Assembly (NCBI GenBank): GCA_000934455.1
Contig: KN886891.1
Coordinates: forward strand, 7,216 to 71,215
Reading direction: 5' to 3'
DNA length: 64,000 nucleotides
DNA from: Apostichopus parvimensis
Taxonomy: Eukaryota > Echinodermata > Holothuroidea > Aspidochirotida > Stichopodidae
Part shown: piece after piece, positions 36,839 to 49,960 of the stretch
How the letters are laid out: each line of letters begins with the position of its first letter
Numbering within the stretch: position 1 is the first letter of the stretch
Notes under the pieces: generated by a model
Databases searched by the model: none
Seen by the model: only the letters and a program-made list of their open reading frames with translations
What the model was told of the DNA's origin: nothing
Position numbers and translations under genes: made by a program

Positions 36839-39055
36839 CAGTTTGTTTTATATATTGTTGTTGTTGTACGTCTCTTGGATGACCTGGAATTCATTTAAGG
36901 TTGTTTGAAATGCATTTATGTTGCTGACTGTCCAAACTTACACAGAAAGATACGGGAATTGAAGTGCTTTTCTTGTTATCCCGCAAACATTTAAAGGATA
37001 GTTTTATTATCTGATAAAATAGTTAGTCGTCTAAAGCCCCCTGGATGATTCTTCAGAGCCACCGGGGTGGGTGGGGGGGGTGCAAGATCAATATTGATTT
37101 CTAGATATATTGTATGCTAGCCATTCACTGCTAGTGCCCTTTATAAGTCCTGTCATATAGTAGAGCATTTTTTCTCTCCTGTGTCTCCTGTGTTTATAAA
37201 AGATCTACAGCTCTGCATGTCCAAATCTACCAGATAGCCAGATCTCAAATAAAAAAAATAATTCCGAATGCCACAAACATGTCTCTTCTTTATGATTTTA
37301 GTCAATTTTCAACCTTGGGTTCACTTGGAAAACGTAGGCCTGTTTGATATAATGGTACCAGTAAATAGTTTTATGGGAATTAATGGCTCATGAAAGGCAA
37401 GTCTAAAGCTAAAAGTGAAAACCATTCAAGATCTTACAAACTGTTGCTGGTTAGATATATCATCAAAAATATGGAATCAGATGAACTGGTGATTAACCTT
37501 TGTCGAGATGTGTTAAATACATGCGGGGGGGAGGGGGGTGGGAGGTTACTGTAGGTAGTTGTGTTAGTTTCTTAATATCAGGAGCAGATACAGGAGGGGG
37601 TATGGCCCTGGGGTCATATTTTTCCCCGAATAAAATATTAAATTTTTAGACGTCATATGATTCTGAGGCATATTTAGAATATAAATGAGGGCTATAATTA
37701 GCTCTGCATGCAAGGTTGTGCTAATTTTAGACACATAAATTTGAATTACCTTGGTTTTTTTTTGGTTTTTAAATGATTTCTTCCAATTGAGAGAAATGAA
37801 CTTAACTTGACACAGCTGCTGATGCTGTATATGCTTCCATCCTGGTATAAAGATTCTAATATTGCATGATGAAAACATGGCTGACATTCTCAATTCCTTG
37901 AGAATCAACTTCTGTTTCAAGGGAGGACAAAAGACGTACATCTTATAGTGAAAACTTCCCAAATTTCCTTTTCCCCTGAGACTTTTATAACAATATGAAA
38001 ATGTAAAAAAAATGTCTCTGAGCAACATAATTCTCATGGCCTGAAACTGGGGGGGGGGAGGGGGAGGGTGGACATGGGCTGCAATACTTCTCAGATTCAC
38101 GTGGCACTACCAGACTTCACGGTTTCACTTTTGTATGACTCTTGCCATCTGCTCCTGTCCACCCCCGTCCTTCCCCCTCCCTCCAAACATCTCAAACCTG
38201 AGACAGGATCCCTACTATTCATAAATTGGATCATTTTTTTTTCCAAACCTTGAAACATCACGTACAGAAACAAAACCGGTGGTTGATTCTTATGCTTTTA
38301 AACCTATCTGGTTCAAAGATTTCTCCTGTTGGTATATGCTCCCTGAACTCTACAGAAACTATAAAATAGTCAGGCACACACAACCCCAGCTGACGCTTAT
38401 GTGAAATACACATGAGATCTATATATGCTGTTTTTTCTCTTCATAATGATGTTCAAAACATCGATACCCTTTAAAGTTGCACGGGCGTAATTTATATTTA
38501 ATCACAAACAAGTGACTTAATGCTATCAGCTCCAGGGAAAGTAGCTTGTAGGATTTATACCATTCGTATGCAAATTGATAATAAACAGGCCCCCCGTATG
38601 CCAATATTATTAACTTCCAACGGCAACAGATATCTACATAGTGATTTCCGACGGACAGAAAGAGGATTAAAAAAAGGGTCTAATTGATTGCTTCATGTCC
38701 AAGTCAACCCTTACATGTGAGTATATATCCCCCCCCCCCCCAAACACACACCAAAATGCTACATCTGGACTTTGTAAAATGTAAATATATACATTTTAAT
38801 GTGAATTTGAAAGAAATTAAGCAGTGCCCTGTGTGATGACTGTTGTTACATTAAGAGGTTCAGCCATATAGCTGCCACATGGTAAACTCATTTGTACAAA
38901 TACGAGCTCAGCCCCTAATGAAAAACAGCAGTGAATTGTGACTGATCACGTTGGTAATCGCCAAAATGAACGATTAACGACCACATTTGGAAATTCAATT
39001 TGCCAAATGAAAATTCCGCCATTTTCAAGGAAAAGGTTAAAAGAAAAATAAAAGA

Positions 39056-39113
39056 CAGAGGAAGGGAAGGGAAGGGAAAGGAAGGAAAAAAAAAAAAGAG
39101 AGAAAAAAAAAGG
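39056..39113. repeat. Purine-only tract (GGGAA/GGAA and poly-A)
   Basis: About 58 bases almost without pyrimidine: GGAAGGGAAGGGAAGGGAAA followed by two A runs separated by GAGAG. Confidence 0.85.
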
Positions 39114-40760
39114 CAACAGCAGGAGCCTGCTGGCACATGAAGTGAATGAATAGCCTTGTTAAAAAAATGAAATAAACTAACGCAATAAACAAACCTGGTA
39201 AAGCCATTGTCACCTGGATAATGAGTTTGACAGAGAACATGGCGTGAGGACACGACTGACCTTCCAGTCTCGGAGGAGCAGCGGAAGGTGTCTAAGAAAG
39301 AGAAACAGGAGGAGAGAGAGGGAGATGAGATGGAGCTGTAATCAATGGAGAGATTGATGATAATGGCAGATACTGTGCTGGAAGGGACAGAGCATGATAG
39401 AAATTAACATTCTAATACAGCTGTTTCGGAGACGTGAGGTACCTCTGACTGACGACAAACGAAGACTTTTTCTTTTTTGAAGCATCGACTAGATAGTTCT
39501 CACTTTTTTTGGGTGATATCGCTGGTATTTGGTAACAGAATGGAAATTGATCACATGACCCCCTGATATTAGTAACGTGAGAAGCTCCCTCTACGGGGCG
39601 GTACGCCAGCTCACACTTATCGTACCGGCCAAATTTTTTAATGCTGTTTCCTGGTTTGTATGTTCCTCACACAAATCAGAGAGCTAAAACTCTTTATAGG
39701 TAAGTCCGAAGAAAAATATTTGGTTGTCCGAAAAATGTAGTAAAAGAGAAAAGAGAAAGACCAATATGTGCATTGTAGGAGAGATGTGTAGGTTTGGTGA
39801 ATAGAATACCAGCTTTATACCAGCTTTGTTTTACTACAGTATCTCGGAAGTTAAATAGAGGGATACCAATTGATTATTTCATTTATATTGGGATACTTAT
39901 AGTTGCACTGCAATCTGAATTTGATATAGACCACTAGTCCTCCTCTCCCAGACAACCACCAAAGTTGATTTTTGGTTATATACTAACCGAAATTTCATCG
40001 TCTCGGATGATCCGACTACGGTTACAACTTTGCCCATTGTAGTAGTATAAACGGAGCTGATGAGCAGTGATGTGTGTATAAAACCTCTGTATCTGTCATA
40101 TAGCTCTGTTTATCTAGGTAATATGATGGGATCGAATAAGAGGATATCACATGACCAGTAAATATGGCTGATTTTGTTTGAATTGATTACCCCATAGTCT
40201 GAACTACCAAACAAACTGCATGTTAAAGGTGATGTACAGTATATGTTTGAAATCTAGAACTTAAAATTCAAATCAACTAAAATCATGAAGGCCAAAGAAA
40301 ACTTCAACTCTTTGCCAATGAAAAGCAAGAAGAATGACATATATTGAGAGAGACCCCAAAAGTCCTTTTATTGAGATAACCTTTCAATGACTGGGTTATC
40401 ATATGCAGTGAAATGGCTGTACGATTTTGGTACACAGAAGGTATGGATGGAAACCCAGCAGAATTCATAAAGACACTTACCAGTTACTACATCTACATCT
40501 ACAAACTACATCTTGTCAAGAGGTTTATAAACATTGTACATTTCAAATTTTACAGCAAAATATCCTCCCACACACCCGCACCAAAACAACTTGGATGCAA
40601 ATTCTGAATATTGAGTTACGCTTAGTGACTCTACAACTTTATTATCTGAACTAAATGAGCCATTTGTAGCAATGACATGTCACTATTCATTCAAACTAGC
40701 ATCATCGCAGAAAAAGTCTGACATTTTATGACAGTATTGACGGGCAAGACATCACATTTC

Positions 40761-40914
40761 GATCAGGTCCCCTTCAAGAGATCAAGGGTAGTGTGAACAC
40801 TCTCTCGTACTCAGGATCGGATCAGGATCAGTTCCTGAGATCTTGAACCCTCCATCGGGAAGATCCATTGATCCCATAGCTTGGGATCGCAAACTCAGTT
40901 TGAACAAAGAGATC
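40761..40914. repeat. GATC-dense segment, possible MITE remnant
   Basis: Ten GATC tetranucleotides occur in about 155 bases, where fewer than one is expected at this composition. GTGTGAACA on the left (from 40791) and a TTTGAACA-like match on the right (near 40899) hint at degenerate outer repeats. No coding frame of note. Confidence 0.4.
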
Positions 40915-41115
40915 AAGATGACCGGAGATGACCATTCTGACCAAATATAAACTGTACCATACTGCTCAGTTTGTATGATTTCAAAGTTAAACATGTGCAC
41001 ATACATCTCACTAGTATGTATCTAGTCCCAAACTCATTGCTGAAAAGGACTCAAAATGCACAGTTCCGAACAAATTGAAGGTAGGAAAGATTCCACACAC
41101 AAATCGGCCATCTAG

Positions 41116-41270
41116 GCACTTTGGGTGGTAGCATGAGAAGGAAGGGCATTGATTGGGGAAGTCGGGATATAGAGGGCGCACATTGTTAAAATGTTATTGG
41201 TTTGTTCTAGGCATGGTAGAACGAGGGTGCTGAGGTTGTGAGGAGACAGGTAAGCGAGGAGCAAATTAAG
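41116..41270. mobile_element. Fossil retroelement fragment A (family of four in 41.1-46.5 kb)
   Basis: Shares with 43466-43685 the blocks TAGAGGGCGCACA, GGTAGAACGAG, AGGTTGTGAGGAGACAGG and AAGCGAGGAGC in the same order and orientation. It is a short, diverged piece with no coding content. All four family members stop at the same end (GAGGAGCAAA-like), which marks a true element terminus. Confidence 0.6.
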
Positions 41271-41781
41271 TTCTTGTAAAACCTTCATTCTTCATAATTA
41301 AGTTTGCTATTTATTCTTAGATCAGTTTTTCATTATATTTTTGGCAATATTTTCAAGAATTTTTGTTACGTAGCTACAATGACTATCTGGTTCAAATTTT
41401 GGCAAGTTTTAAAGAAGGGAAATTGTGAGTAGTATTGTCAGAGTGTATTATAACTGCAGTTTAATAGAAAGCTGTATAAATATGTTTACTATTTTTACTA
41501 GTGCTAGAAGGCTACAGTACTGTTGATATCCCCACAGAATAGTTTGTACTCTGTCGCAATTGTTGTTTCCTTAAGAAGAGTAGGCAGACTGTGTGTGTTA
41601 AGAACATAGGTCTTCCTCCATCTATGCGTACCACTTTGATTATACTGCATGTTATTACCAGAAAAGACACCGAATATGAGAAGGATATATATCAATCAGC
41701 TGTGCTTTGTAAAGGTGACAGCTGAGACTCAGTTCCAGACGATGGAGAATCTCCCACCCCCCTCAACCCCCCCCACCCTTC

Positions 41782-42016
41782 AGAAACGATCGTAAAAAGT
41801 GTGAGAAAGTGATCTCACAGTCGGGTGAAAACTCTGTGGAATATTCACGTAGCTTCACTTTTGAATCGTAGATTCAAAATGAGGAGAAAGTGGGCGGGGC
41901 CCAGGGAAATAGGAACAGATGGCGCAGTGCTAAAACATTTCCGGTCATGTTGCTTAGGTAGATGGGAAAGTGCAAACGTAGGTTGAAGACAGGTATTAGA
42001 GAGGAGCAAAAGTAAA
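41782..42016. mobile_element. Fossil retroelement fragment B
   Basis: Weaker member of the same family. It shows AACGATCG, CACTTTTGAATCGTAGA, GGCGCA-TGCTAAAACATT, AGACAGG and GAGGAGCAAA in the family order. It is more similar to fragment D than to A or C. Confidence 0.45.
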
Positions 42017-42311
42017 CTTTGTAGTATCCCCTGATGTAATTAGCACTAATTACTATTGTTAATTAGATCTAATCAGCACGATCTTCAAAAAGTCTTTTGG
42101 TGTGACCCAACAAATAAAGTGGCTTCTTGTTCAGTGCTCTCCCATGGGGGGCGTGGGGGGGGTAGTGGAAGGTCAGATTGGGAGGGGGAAATCAAAGTGC
42201 TATATAAAATATTTATGGTTTTAACACACTGGTTTAGGATTGAAGAGTCCAATGCGAACAAGGCTTGAAAGGTTAACTTTGGGTATATATTTTTGGATCG
42301 ATATGTTACGG

Positions 42312-43746
42312 AAAAAAAAAACTTATTTTGAGTGCTTGTAATGTATACACTGTAACTACATGTATTCTGGTTTTCCGGAGAGGGACCCGCCTTTCGGGCT
42401 CCCTCTCCGGCTCCCTCTCCGGCTCCCTGCTATGGGACCAGCTCCGTCTCAGCGACCCCTCGGTCGTAATCTCTCTCGGACCCGAGCTCTCCGTGGCCTG
42501 CAGCCCGCGCTCCGTGGGACTCTCTTGCTGCGACCCGGACTGAGACGTAGCCTCTAGTCCGGCCGAACCGTGCCTCTTCTTGAGAGGTCTTTTTTTGGCA
42601 GGAGCCTTGCCCTTGCTCCTGCCCTTCCCTTTGGCAATAATCAAACCGGACGTCGCCAGGACCGTTAGGGGTACTCTTTCTCTCTCTCTCTCTCTCCTCT
42701 CTCTCTCCACCCTTCGGCCCTCTCCTGGCCACTTTCCTCCACCTCTCTCACCACTTCTCCCTCCTCCTCTCTTTCTCCCGTCTCTCCTATATCCTCTTCT
42801 GGGGCACCGATGGCATTTGGAATCAAATCCAGCTTGCCCTGAAGCTTGCTTCTTAGACTCGTAAGCCACTGGTCTATCTCCTGCCACTGGGCTGGCGAAA
42901 ACTTTATGCAGACCAGGCATGGGTCCCGTCTGGTGCAGGTTCTGCACTTGCCGAAACATCGAGCAGTTGATACACTTCAGCTGGTTACGAGACATACTGA
43001 AACCCTCGAATTAAGGAAAGACTAACTCTTAAAGCTTACGAAACAAAGCAAACTAACAAGAGAACGGGAGATAACATGGGGAGGGAAATAAGCTAACAGT
43101 GAGTAGAGGTATGTAGCGTAACCTAGCAACGGCAAAATACGAAATACGCTACGAAAGTGGCCTAACAAAAATCAACACAAAAGCTGAAAAAGAACACGAG
43201 AGAGCGATATATAGAAGAAGATATGGCGAATAGAAACAAATAAACATGCTATGAACATGAAAATACAACAACACGCCTATAGCGTGGGGAAGGAATATGG
43301 CGGGAAAACCTAGGCAGTTCGCGGAACTGCTACCCCCGCAAAAAAAAACCTAAGGGCGAAACGCACTAAGAAATACAGTCCCCAAAACCCTCCCTTTCAA
43401 CAAAAAGGATACTTATCGGGCTGGAAAGGACTGGAATACTCCTGAGAATCCGAGGAAAGAAACTTCCAACGATCGCTAAAGAAAACCAAGACGAAATCCA
43501 AGGGAAAATTTTCCACATGAAATGCGCGTGAAGACACTTTTAATGGTAGAATGAAAAAGGAGGTGCGACCGGGGGGTCCGGTCATAGAGGGCGCACAGTG
43601 TTATTATTTTACCAGGACTTTATAGGCACGGTAGAACGAGATGCTAAGGTTGTGAGGAGACAGGTAAGCGAGGAGCGAAGTAAATAAAAAAAACTTATTT
43701 TGAGTGCTTGTAATGTATACACTGTAACTACATGTATTCTGGTTTT
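42312..43746 (-). mobile_element. Fossil retroelement insertion (C), ~1.3 kb, with ~61-bp flanking direct repeats
   Basis: A 61-63 base segment (A run, CTTATTTTGAGTGCTTG ... TATTCTGGTTTT) occurs at 42312-42374 and again at 43686-43746. The repeats bracket 1,311 bases and look like a duplicated target. On the minus strand the insert has a ~650-base leader and then a Cys-bearing, very basic, Glu/Arg-rich reading frame (start near 42995) of gag/ORF1 type. A polypyrimidine tract (42674-42787 on +) underlies the low-complexity part. No reverse transcriptase, integrase or recombinase part is present. The copy is partial and broken, with at least one break. The family is uncertain: a tyrosine-recombinase (DIRS-like) or other retroelement is possible. 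The near-identical flanking repeats suggest a fairly recent insertion. Confidence 0.55.
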
Positions 43747-45100
43747 CAAGATATTCAACTTTAAAATATGCTAAATCTCTGGAATGTTCCATTAAGGCTA
43801 AATTGATGATGAAGTAGGCCCCCTTAGTGCAGGCCTTACTGTCAATGTTCATCCATTGTCTTTAAATGCTAATAATTAATTAAATGTTCTTTCAACTTCA
43901 TGTAAACAACAGAGCATGATCATTTTTTTTTTCCTCAAGAAATTTTTAGAACAAGATTATAAACATTTCATTTGAGTTTTGTGTTGCACTTTCAGAGGAA
44001 CTGATCTAATGGTCATTGTATTAGACTGCAAGGTCCAGTCACTTTAACTGATGAGTCGCAACTGTTTAAATTTGGGTCATTTCTTAAAAATGAAATATTG
44101 CATAGAAATATCAACTAGAAGTGGGTTTTCAACAATCTACAGTGCTCATATCAAACTTTCATCTAATGCCTGAGGTTCATCGGGTAAAGAATCACAGTAA
44201 CATCCAATCACCAATCATAGCATTCATCGTCCGTCATGCCACTTGTAAATTAATTCCACGATGATCAAAAGAATTTAACTGAAAAGGATCTGGGAACTCA
44301 TGCTTCATGCAATCAATTGCAATATATATTCCTTTAAGCCAAGCTCACTAAAAAGCAATTTACTTTGCACTCAATGTTTGAAAGGGCAAAGTTATATCCA
44401 ATCTTATATTGCAAAATTCAGAAATTCGGCAAAAAAAAATGTTTTATGCCCTCGGGTCACTCATAAAACTGTGACATCATGCATCTAACATATTATACTA
44501 ATATCTTTTGTGTTCCTTCGTATTTTAAAAGTTTACACAACCTTGAAAAGTGAGAATGAGAGTTAAAAAAGAATCCCAGCAGCATATATATATACTTGTA
44601 GTTTGGGGGCACGTGTCTTTTATTCATTGCTTTCGTATCTTGATGGCAAAGACAGAGCTATTAAACAGATTCTTGGGATTATATAGGTCTGCCATGGTTA
44701 TATTATTGGACGTATATAAGCAAGAGGCCCTCAAAAAAGAAAAAAAAGGGCAAACTAATGAGAAATGTTCAAGGTGTGCAAAGTTACTTTTTTACTTCAT
44801 CTTTTTATGAACTATGCAAAGCTTTTACAGAGGAAATATGGACATACATAGATATAGAGGGAGCTATTTACAGGACAATGTAATAAATGGGGTAATCAAC
44901 CATCAGATCTTGCATGTTTCTAGATTTTTCATTAATTAAAGCAGTGAATTATTAAGGTATAGCTTTATAAAGCAGCATTCTGATAGAAGTGGTCAAAATA
45001 TTACCAATGATCAAGTTTATTAATTTCATATAAAAAAAATATATAAAAAAAATAAAAAAATGAAGGCGATGGGTACTTTAATGATGAGAACTCCAGCATC
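43747..45100. other. Stretch with no supported gene
   Basis: Nothing beyond low-complexity A/T runs near 45031-45060. Confidence 0.35.
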
Positions 45101-45467
45101 TTAAAGGGTGTGAAGACTCGCGCAAAAAGAAACGTCTAATGCCGGTTATTTGACCTAGTTTCGAATGAGGTGTAACAGAAGTGCTAGACACCACCATCGA
45201 TCCCAGAATATACACACACAGTTGCTACCGTCGGTAATTAGACACTAGTGTACAGTCAGTACATACAGCTGCGGTCAATACCCACAGCACAGTGTATAAA
45301 CGATACAGCGATGGACATCTCAGGTCCAGCTAAAGATAACAAGGTATCTCGTTTCATTACTGTCTGCATTTTGTAGAGACAAGAACAAAATGTCACTTGC
45401 AAGCAACAGAAAGTTAACTTTTTCAGATGGCCGCACCTGGTTTGGGGCGAGTTTTCAATGCCTTTAA
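45101..45467 (+). mobile_element. TTAA-flanked MITE, copy 2
   Basis: Same family and orientation as 29908-30277, with TTAA at both edges and matching inverted ends. The ATG-to-donor segment is at 45311-45343, unchanged. Differs from copy 1 by scattered substitutions and small indels. Confidence 0.85.
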
Positions 45468-47740
45468 AGTTGTGATTTACATCCCAGTTATAAGAATAAA
45501 TTATGTAACTAAACTGAAGCCTGAGCTTTAAATGTTGTCATTTCAACCTCTCACTACGTATTCACCACAACCACATGTGGGCTGATGTTCCATAAAAGTG
45601 ACTGGGGTGGCCGGGAGGTTAATTGTGAACGGGTTTAATACAGCCCTGTTTGATTAAAATATCAATGATTTGTCAACCACCTGCAATTCCTACATTCTTT
45701 ACATTTTTTCATATTTAGCTAACAACAGTTTTTCAAACCATTTGATCCAATCTATTGAAAATTTAATCCTAAATTTAGGAATATCTCTGACGATCCCACA
45801 AAATATGTTTAGTCTCACAGAACTACTGATGGCACTCAAGCCTAATAGTTGTTTGCTTGAATCACTTTCTTACTATATGCATGTAGTTCACAAAACAGTC
45901 CAAAAGTTGTAAACTGTGATGTTATCCACCAAGAGATTAATATGCAGATCTGTACATGGCAACAGTCAAATAATAGCACCACACGGTACATAGTCAAAAT
46001 TTATTCCTTTGTGAGAACATGATACAAACAAAAGAAGATTTCGATTAAAAAATATCCTCTCCCCAAGAAATAATATCTCTCTATCTCACATTTCCTAACG
46101 GTTGTAAATCTACTTCGATACCAAACTGCTATATCATAGTCAAGTCTACATCCATTTAATTACAATTTTGATTTTTAAGAAATGCAGACATTAAAGGGAT
46201 ATAGTTAACGCGTGAACACAAAGATGATAATATTCGAATCATCTTCAAGACCGATATGTGTATCTGCTTGTGTCTCCCAAAAATTGACTAGTTTGGGGAT
46301 TAACGAGCGACGATACTAACCCGTCTCCCAATTCGTAGTTTTGCCTAAACACAAAGTTGTTTCTTTGAATCATGGTAGACTCAGAAGGAAGAGGTGAGGG
46401 CGCACTGCTAAAACATTCCATATGTAGACTGGGAGACAGGTGAGAGAGAAGGGGAGTAAATAACTAGATTTGTACGACTCCTCCAATTTTGGAGTCGAGT
46501 ACTTGGCAGGGGTCTTAGCAGTCAATGTCTCCGAAAGAGTCGCGACACCATGGTTAAAAAGAATTTGGAAGTTAAGGCCTATATATACGTGGTCGATTCA
46601 TATAGTCAAAACTTAATTACAATAAATTCCAGGGTCGCTTGAGGTCATTAAAGGGACAATAAAGTGAGAACTTTGTAACTATGAACACTAAGGAGAGAAA
46701 ACTCACGGCAGACAGATAACACGGACGGACATTTTGTCAAGAACAAAAAAAAAATTAAAAAAACAAAAACAAAATGTGGTTTCAGTATCATAAATTTTGT
46801 AATCAACCGAAGGGTGTAGGCCTACAAGTTAAAATCATGCCAGCAAAACAGTTTACAACAGTTCACACAAAAATGAAAGATTTCCAAGTACCAAGAGGTA
46901 TATATATGAATGATTATAGGAATAGGTACCATGTATGGACTCATAGCTGGCAGCTTGCTTTATATATCAGGGATTCATTTAGAATTCAAATTTTGCAGTT
47001 TGCAGTTTTGAAGGCAGTTAAGACTTTCCCTTATAAAGATACTATGGTTCCAATTTATTAAAACTGCTATACATCTCTGCACTTTGTATGACAGTGTACC
47101 CAGTATTGCACTGCAATACTGGATATGTCACTATACCCTGAACATCTGATAGCAAAATATTTTGTTTGTCACTTCTGAAGCTCATAATTAGTTTCAGAAA
47201 AATACCTTCTTTGCAGAGGTACCATAGAAAATTGTGAATTCCTACGGTGTACCCCTTCAACCATAAATTCCCCAAAATGTGGTTAATAACAACAGCAAGA
47301 CTCAGATTGACAACCGAAACGGTAAATGGTGCAAGGCGGAAAAAGGCTATTTACACCGGTAGACCACTTTAACAAAAAATGGTTAGATAGTGTCCACGGT
47401 CTTGGAGAAAGCTCTGATCATGATAACACAGAACTCTATCTGCCATTTATTACTTTCCTGAAGTCTTGAGAAAAAAAACAGAAATGTAATCGATTTTGAC
47501 AGTCATGAGGCTCTGAAATAATCCTCCTCTCTAACATCTCATTAACATCCAGGTATCATTTGGCAAAACCTTTCGAACATACTCTTCTTCCCTCTTATGC
47601 AGTTAATTAACGAAACTTTATGAAACCTTTGTTTAGCGTTAAACCGTGAACCGGAATCGATCGTGACTAGCTGTCAGTCCCATTTGAAGTCTCGTTAATA
47701 TGGAAAAGAAATTGTACCAAGAATAATAGGAGCATTTCCC
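45468..47740. other. Stretch with no supported gene
   Basis: Apart from fossil fragment D, no feature is supported. A 95-codon + frame (46774-47061) lacks any recognised domain. Confidence 0.35.
46361..46462. mobile_element. Fossil retroelement fragment D
   Basis: Short relative of fragments A-C with TTTGAATCATGGTAGA, GAGGGCGCACTGCTAAAACA, GAGACAGG and GGGGAGTAAAT in order and in the same orientation. No coding content. Confidence 0.45.
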
Positions 47741-47807
47741 CCCCCCCCCCNNNNNNNNNNNNNNNNNNNNNNNNNNNNNNNNNNNNNNNNNNNNNNNNNN
47801 CCCCCCC
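47738..47807. other. Poly-C tract containing a 50-N assembly gap
   Basis: Thirteen C directly precede and seven C directly follow the 50 N (47751-47800), so the break is a homopolymer-caused gap of probably arbitrary length. Confidence 0.95.
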
Positions 47808-49960
47808 TCTCAACGTTTTCCATCAAACATGACATAGGGTCTTGTTTTATTCATTCAGGTTAAGTAGACAAGGTCCTGTCCTCCACCCCCTTCCATCTTC
47901 TCCTTCCACTGCAGCTTCCCAAAGAGTTCTGTTTGTTCCTCTACTCAGCAGCGCTGCCATTAAATCATAAATTTGTATCTGATGACTGTAAGCGGGAGAA
48001 GATGAACACCAGACCAGCTTGACTTTTCAAACATTTTCTACTTTGACAATCAACAGATCTGTCAGGAATAGACAGGGTAAAGTAATTGCATCAGCATTGC
48101 CTTTGCTTTGCTGTGGTTGTAAATTTTTACTAACACCATATATACTGTATGTATACTCGCAGTTCTAATAGAAATGGTTCATGGATACTAAACCCCCCCC
48201 CCCCCAATTCTGGAAACATTGGGCAGCTGAAAAAGAAAGGACATGGATACATGTCAAATCTACCCATCATTAAGTTTGAGACATTTCCCAGTTATATCTT
48301 TTTATGTTTACCTAGTTTACAACCAATCTTGACACATGTGGAAAGGTTGGGGGAGGGGCGGGGGGAAACGTGACAATGTAGAAAACCGTTCTTTAGCAAG
48401 CAGTAATTAAAACATGTCTTGCCCGCTGTATAAAAGAAAAAGTTTGGAGTATAGTAGTGTGGACTTTGCCAAAAGGCAAACTTCTGACTTCATCGAATTC
48501 TACGCACAAAAAAGTCTCCTAAAACTGCAATGTACACAGAGTCACAAATATCTGCACATCTCAGAATATGTCTCAGAATGTACGATAATCTGGACGAATT
48601 ATTTCAAAATACTTTGAAAACGATTATTCCACAATAAAAAATTTGGTAATTCCAACCACGGGCAGCCGTCCGTTGATACGGGGAACTGTCACTGACAACA
48701 AAAACCTGCTAGACTTAAAAATTACCTTGAATGTTCAAAAAAAAATTAAAAAATAAGCTTAAAGGGTTCTTCTCCAACTACATAAAAAGAATTAAAGTTC
48801 AACGTGGGTTCAAGTACTTTTTAAGTACAGAAGGATGCGTTTCGGCATTTTCCATTCGACGACTTTCTATTATTGTTCATTTATGAACAGCCATCGAAAG
48901 AAACGAGAAGTTTCTATTCACCTGCGACTGCATCAGGTTGAATAATCAGCTCTACTCTTGCAGCATGTTCCCAGCCCCGATATTGTGCCAGTGTTCGAAG
49001 AGACAGAGATATATCTACATCAAACTTCTCCACATTCACATACAAGATCACATAGGAAAGTAAATCCCTCCTTTGAAATCTTCCTACATTTTCTTTTTAC
49101 ATTTGATTCGATTGGACTCGACATCTTGTAACCTTAGATATACTTGCACAACACGTGCAAATAAAGAAGTTCTATGCACATCATCAAATAAAATCTGACT
49201 TCTTCAATCCAAGCTGGACACTCTCCAATGATTTACGTTTTACTTTTACGGTTAGGTCAAGCCATTCAAATCAGGTGTTCTATTAGCATTTACTTTTGTT
49301 GCACTCCAATCTATACTTAAATTCAGCGGTTACTCTTTTTCGACACAGAAGTTAGTACCGACATTGATTTTCTCACCCCAACACTGCCGTGATCTACATT
49401 TCTGCTGTTCACTTCTCGGAAAGGTCATTGGTTCTTACTACTTGACCTACCTACCCAAAGAAATTTATCTGAACTAGATTAAACTCCGGCGGGCCACGGT
49501 CATATAACGAACAGAGGGTGTTTGGTCGTACCCATAAAACCACGATACTGAGGACTTTGTACTAACAGCAATTCCATACACTAGATATCTGGTCCCTACA
49601 ATCGCATCACTCCAACACTATCGTCTGATGAAAGACACAGCAGGATTGTGGGTAATTAATGTGCACAACTGGTAACTGTAAATAATATTTCCATGGCAGG
49701 GTTTAACGATGCGATAGAGTTTGTCTTCTCTCTTATGGGGGAGTCGGAGCAAAAATGATTCTGCAAAGTTATAAATTGGGGACAGATTGCCAGATTTGGT
49801 TTCCTATCTTAGCTATCAACAGAACGGTTATTTATGGTTAAAGGCATCCCCAGAAATATCAACAGACACAGCTGTTACTGGCATTCATACCATCATTTAT
49901 GTATGATATGTTACCAAGATATATATCAAAAGTAGTAGCAAAAAAGGAAAAAAAAAACCA
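47808..49960. other. Stretch with no supported gene
   Basis: No splice-bounded coding segment. A C run at 48192-48203. The part at 48830-49640 is somewhat richer in CpG but shows no promoter element I can fix. Confidence 0.35.

Larger units (their letters stand above)
35141..40760. other. Long stretch with no supported gene
   Basis: No exon with two good splice sites. Longest open frame is 178 codons on the minus strand (37564-38100), Lys/Ile/Leu-rich and without a recognisable domain. Contains a (CT)n run, a short tandem repeat, G tracts (37075, 38051) and a purine tract. Confidence 0.35.

Noticed and set aside
42328-42864. Plus-strand open frames in the 42.3-42.9 kb region
   Set aside because: They are the antisense of the fossil element's low-complexity reading frame.
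44050-44080. CTGATGAG motif as a hammerhead start
   Set aside because: No stem followed by GAAA within reach.
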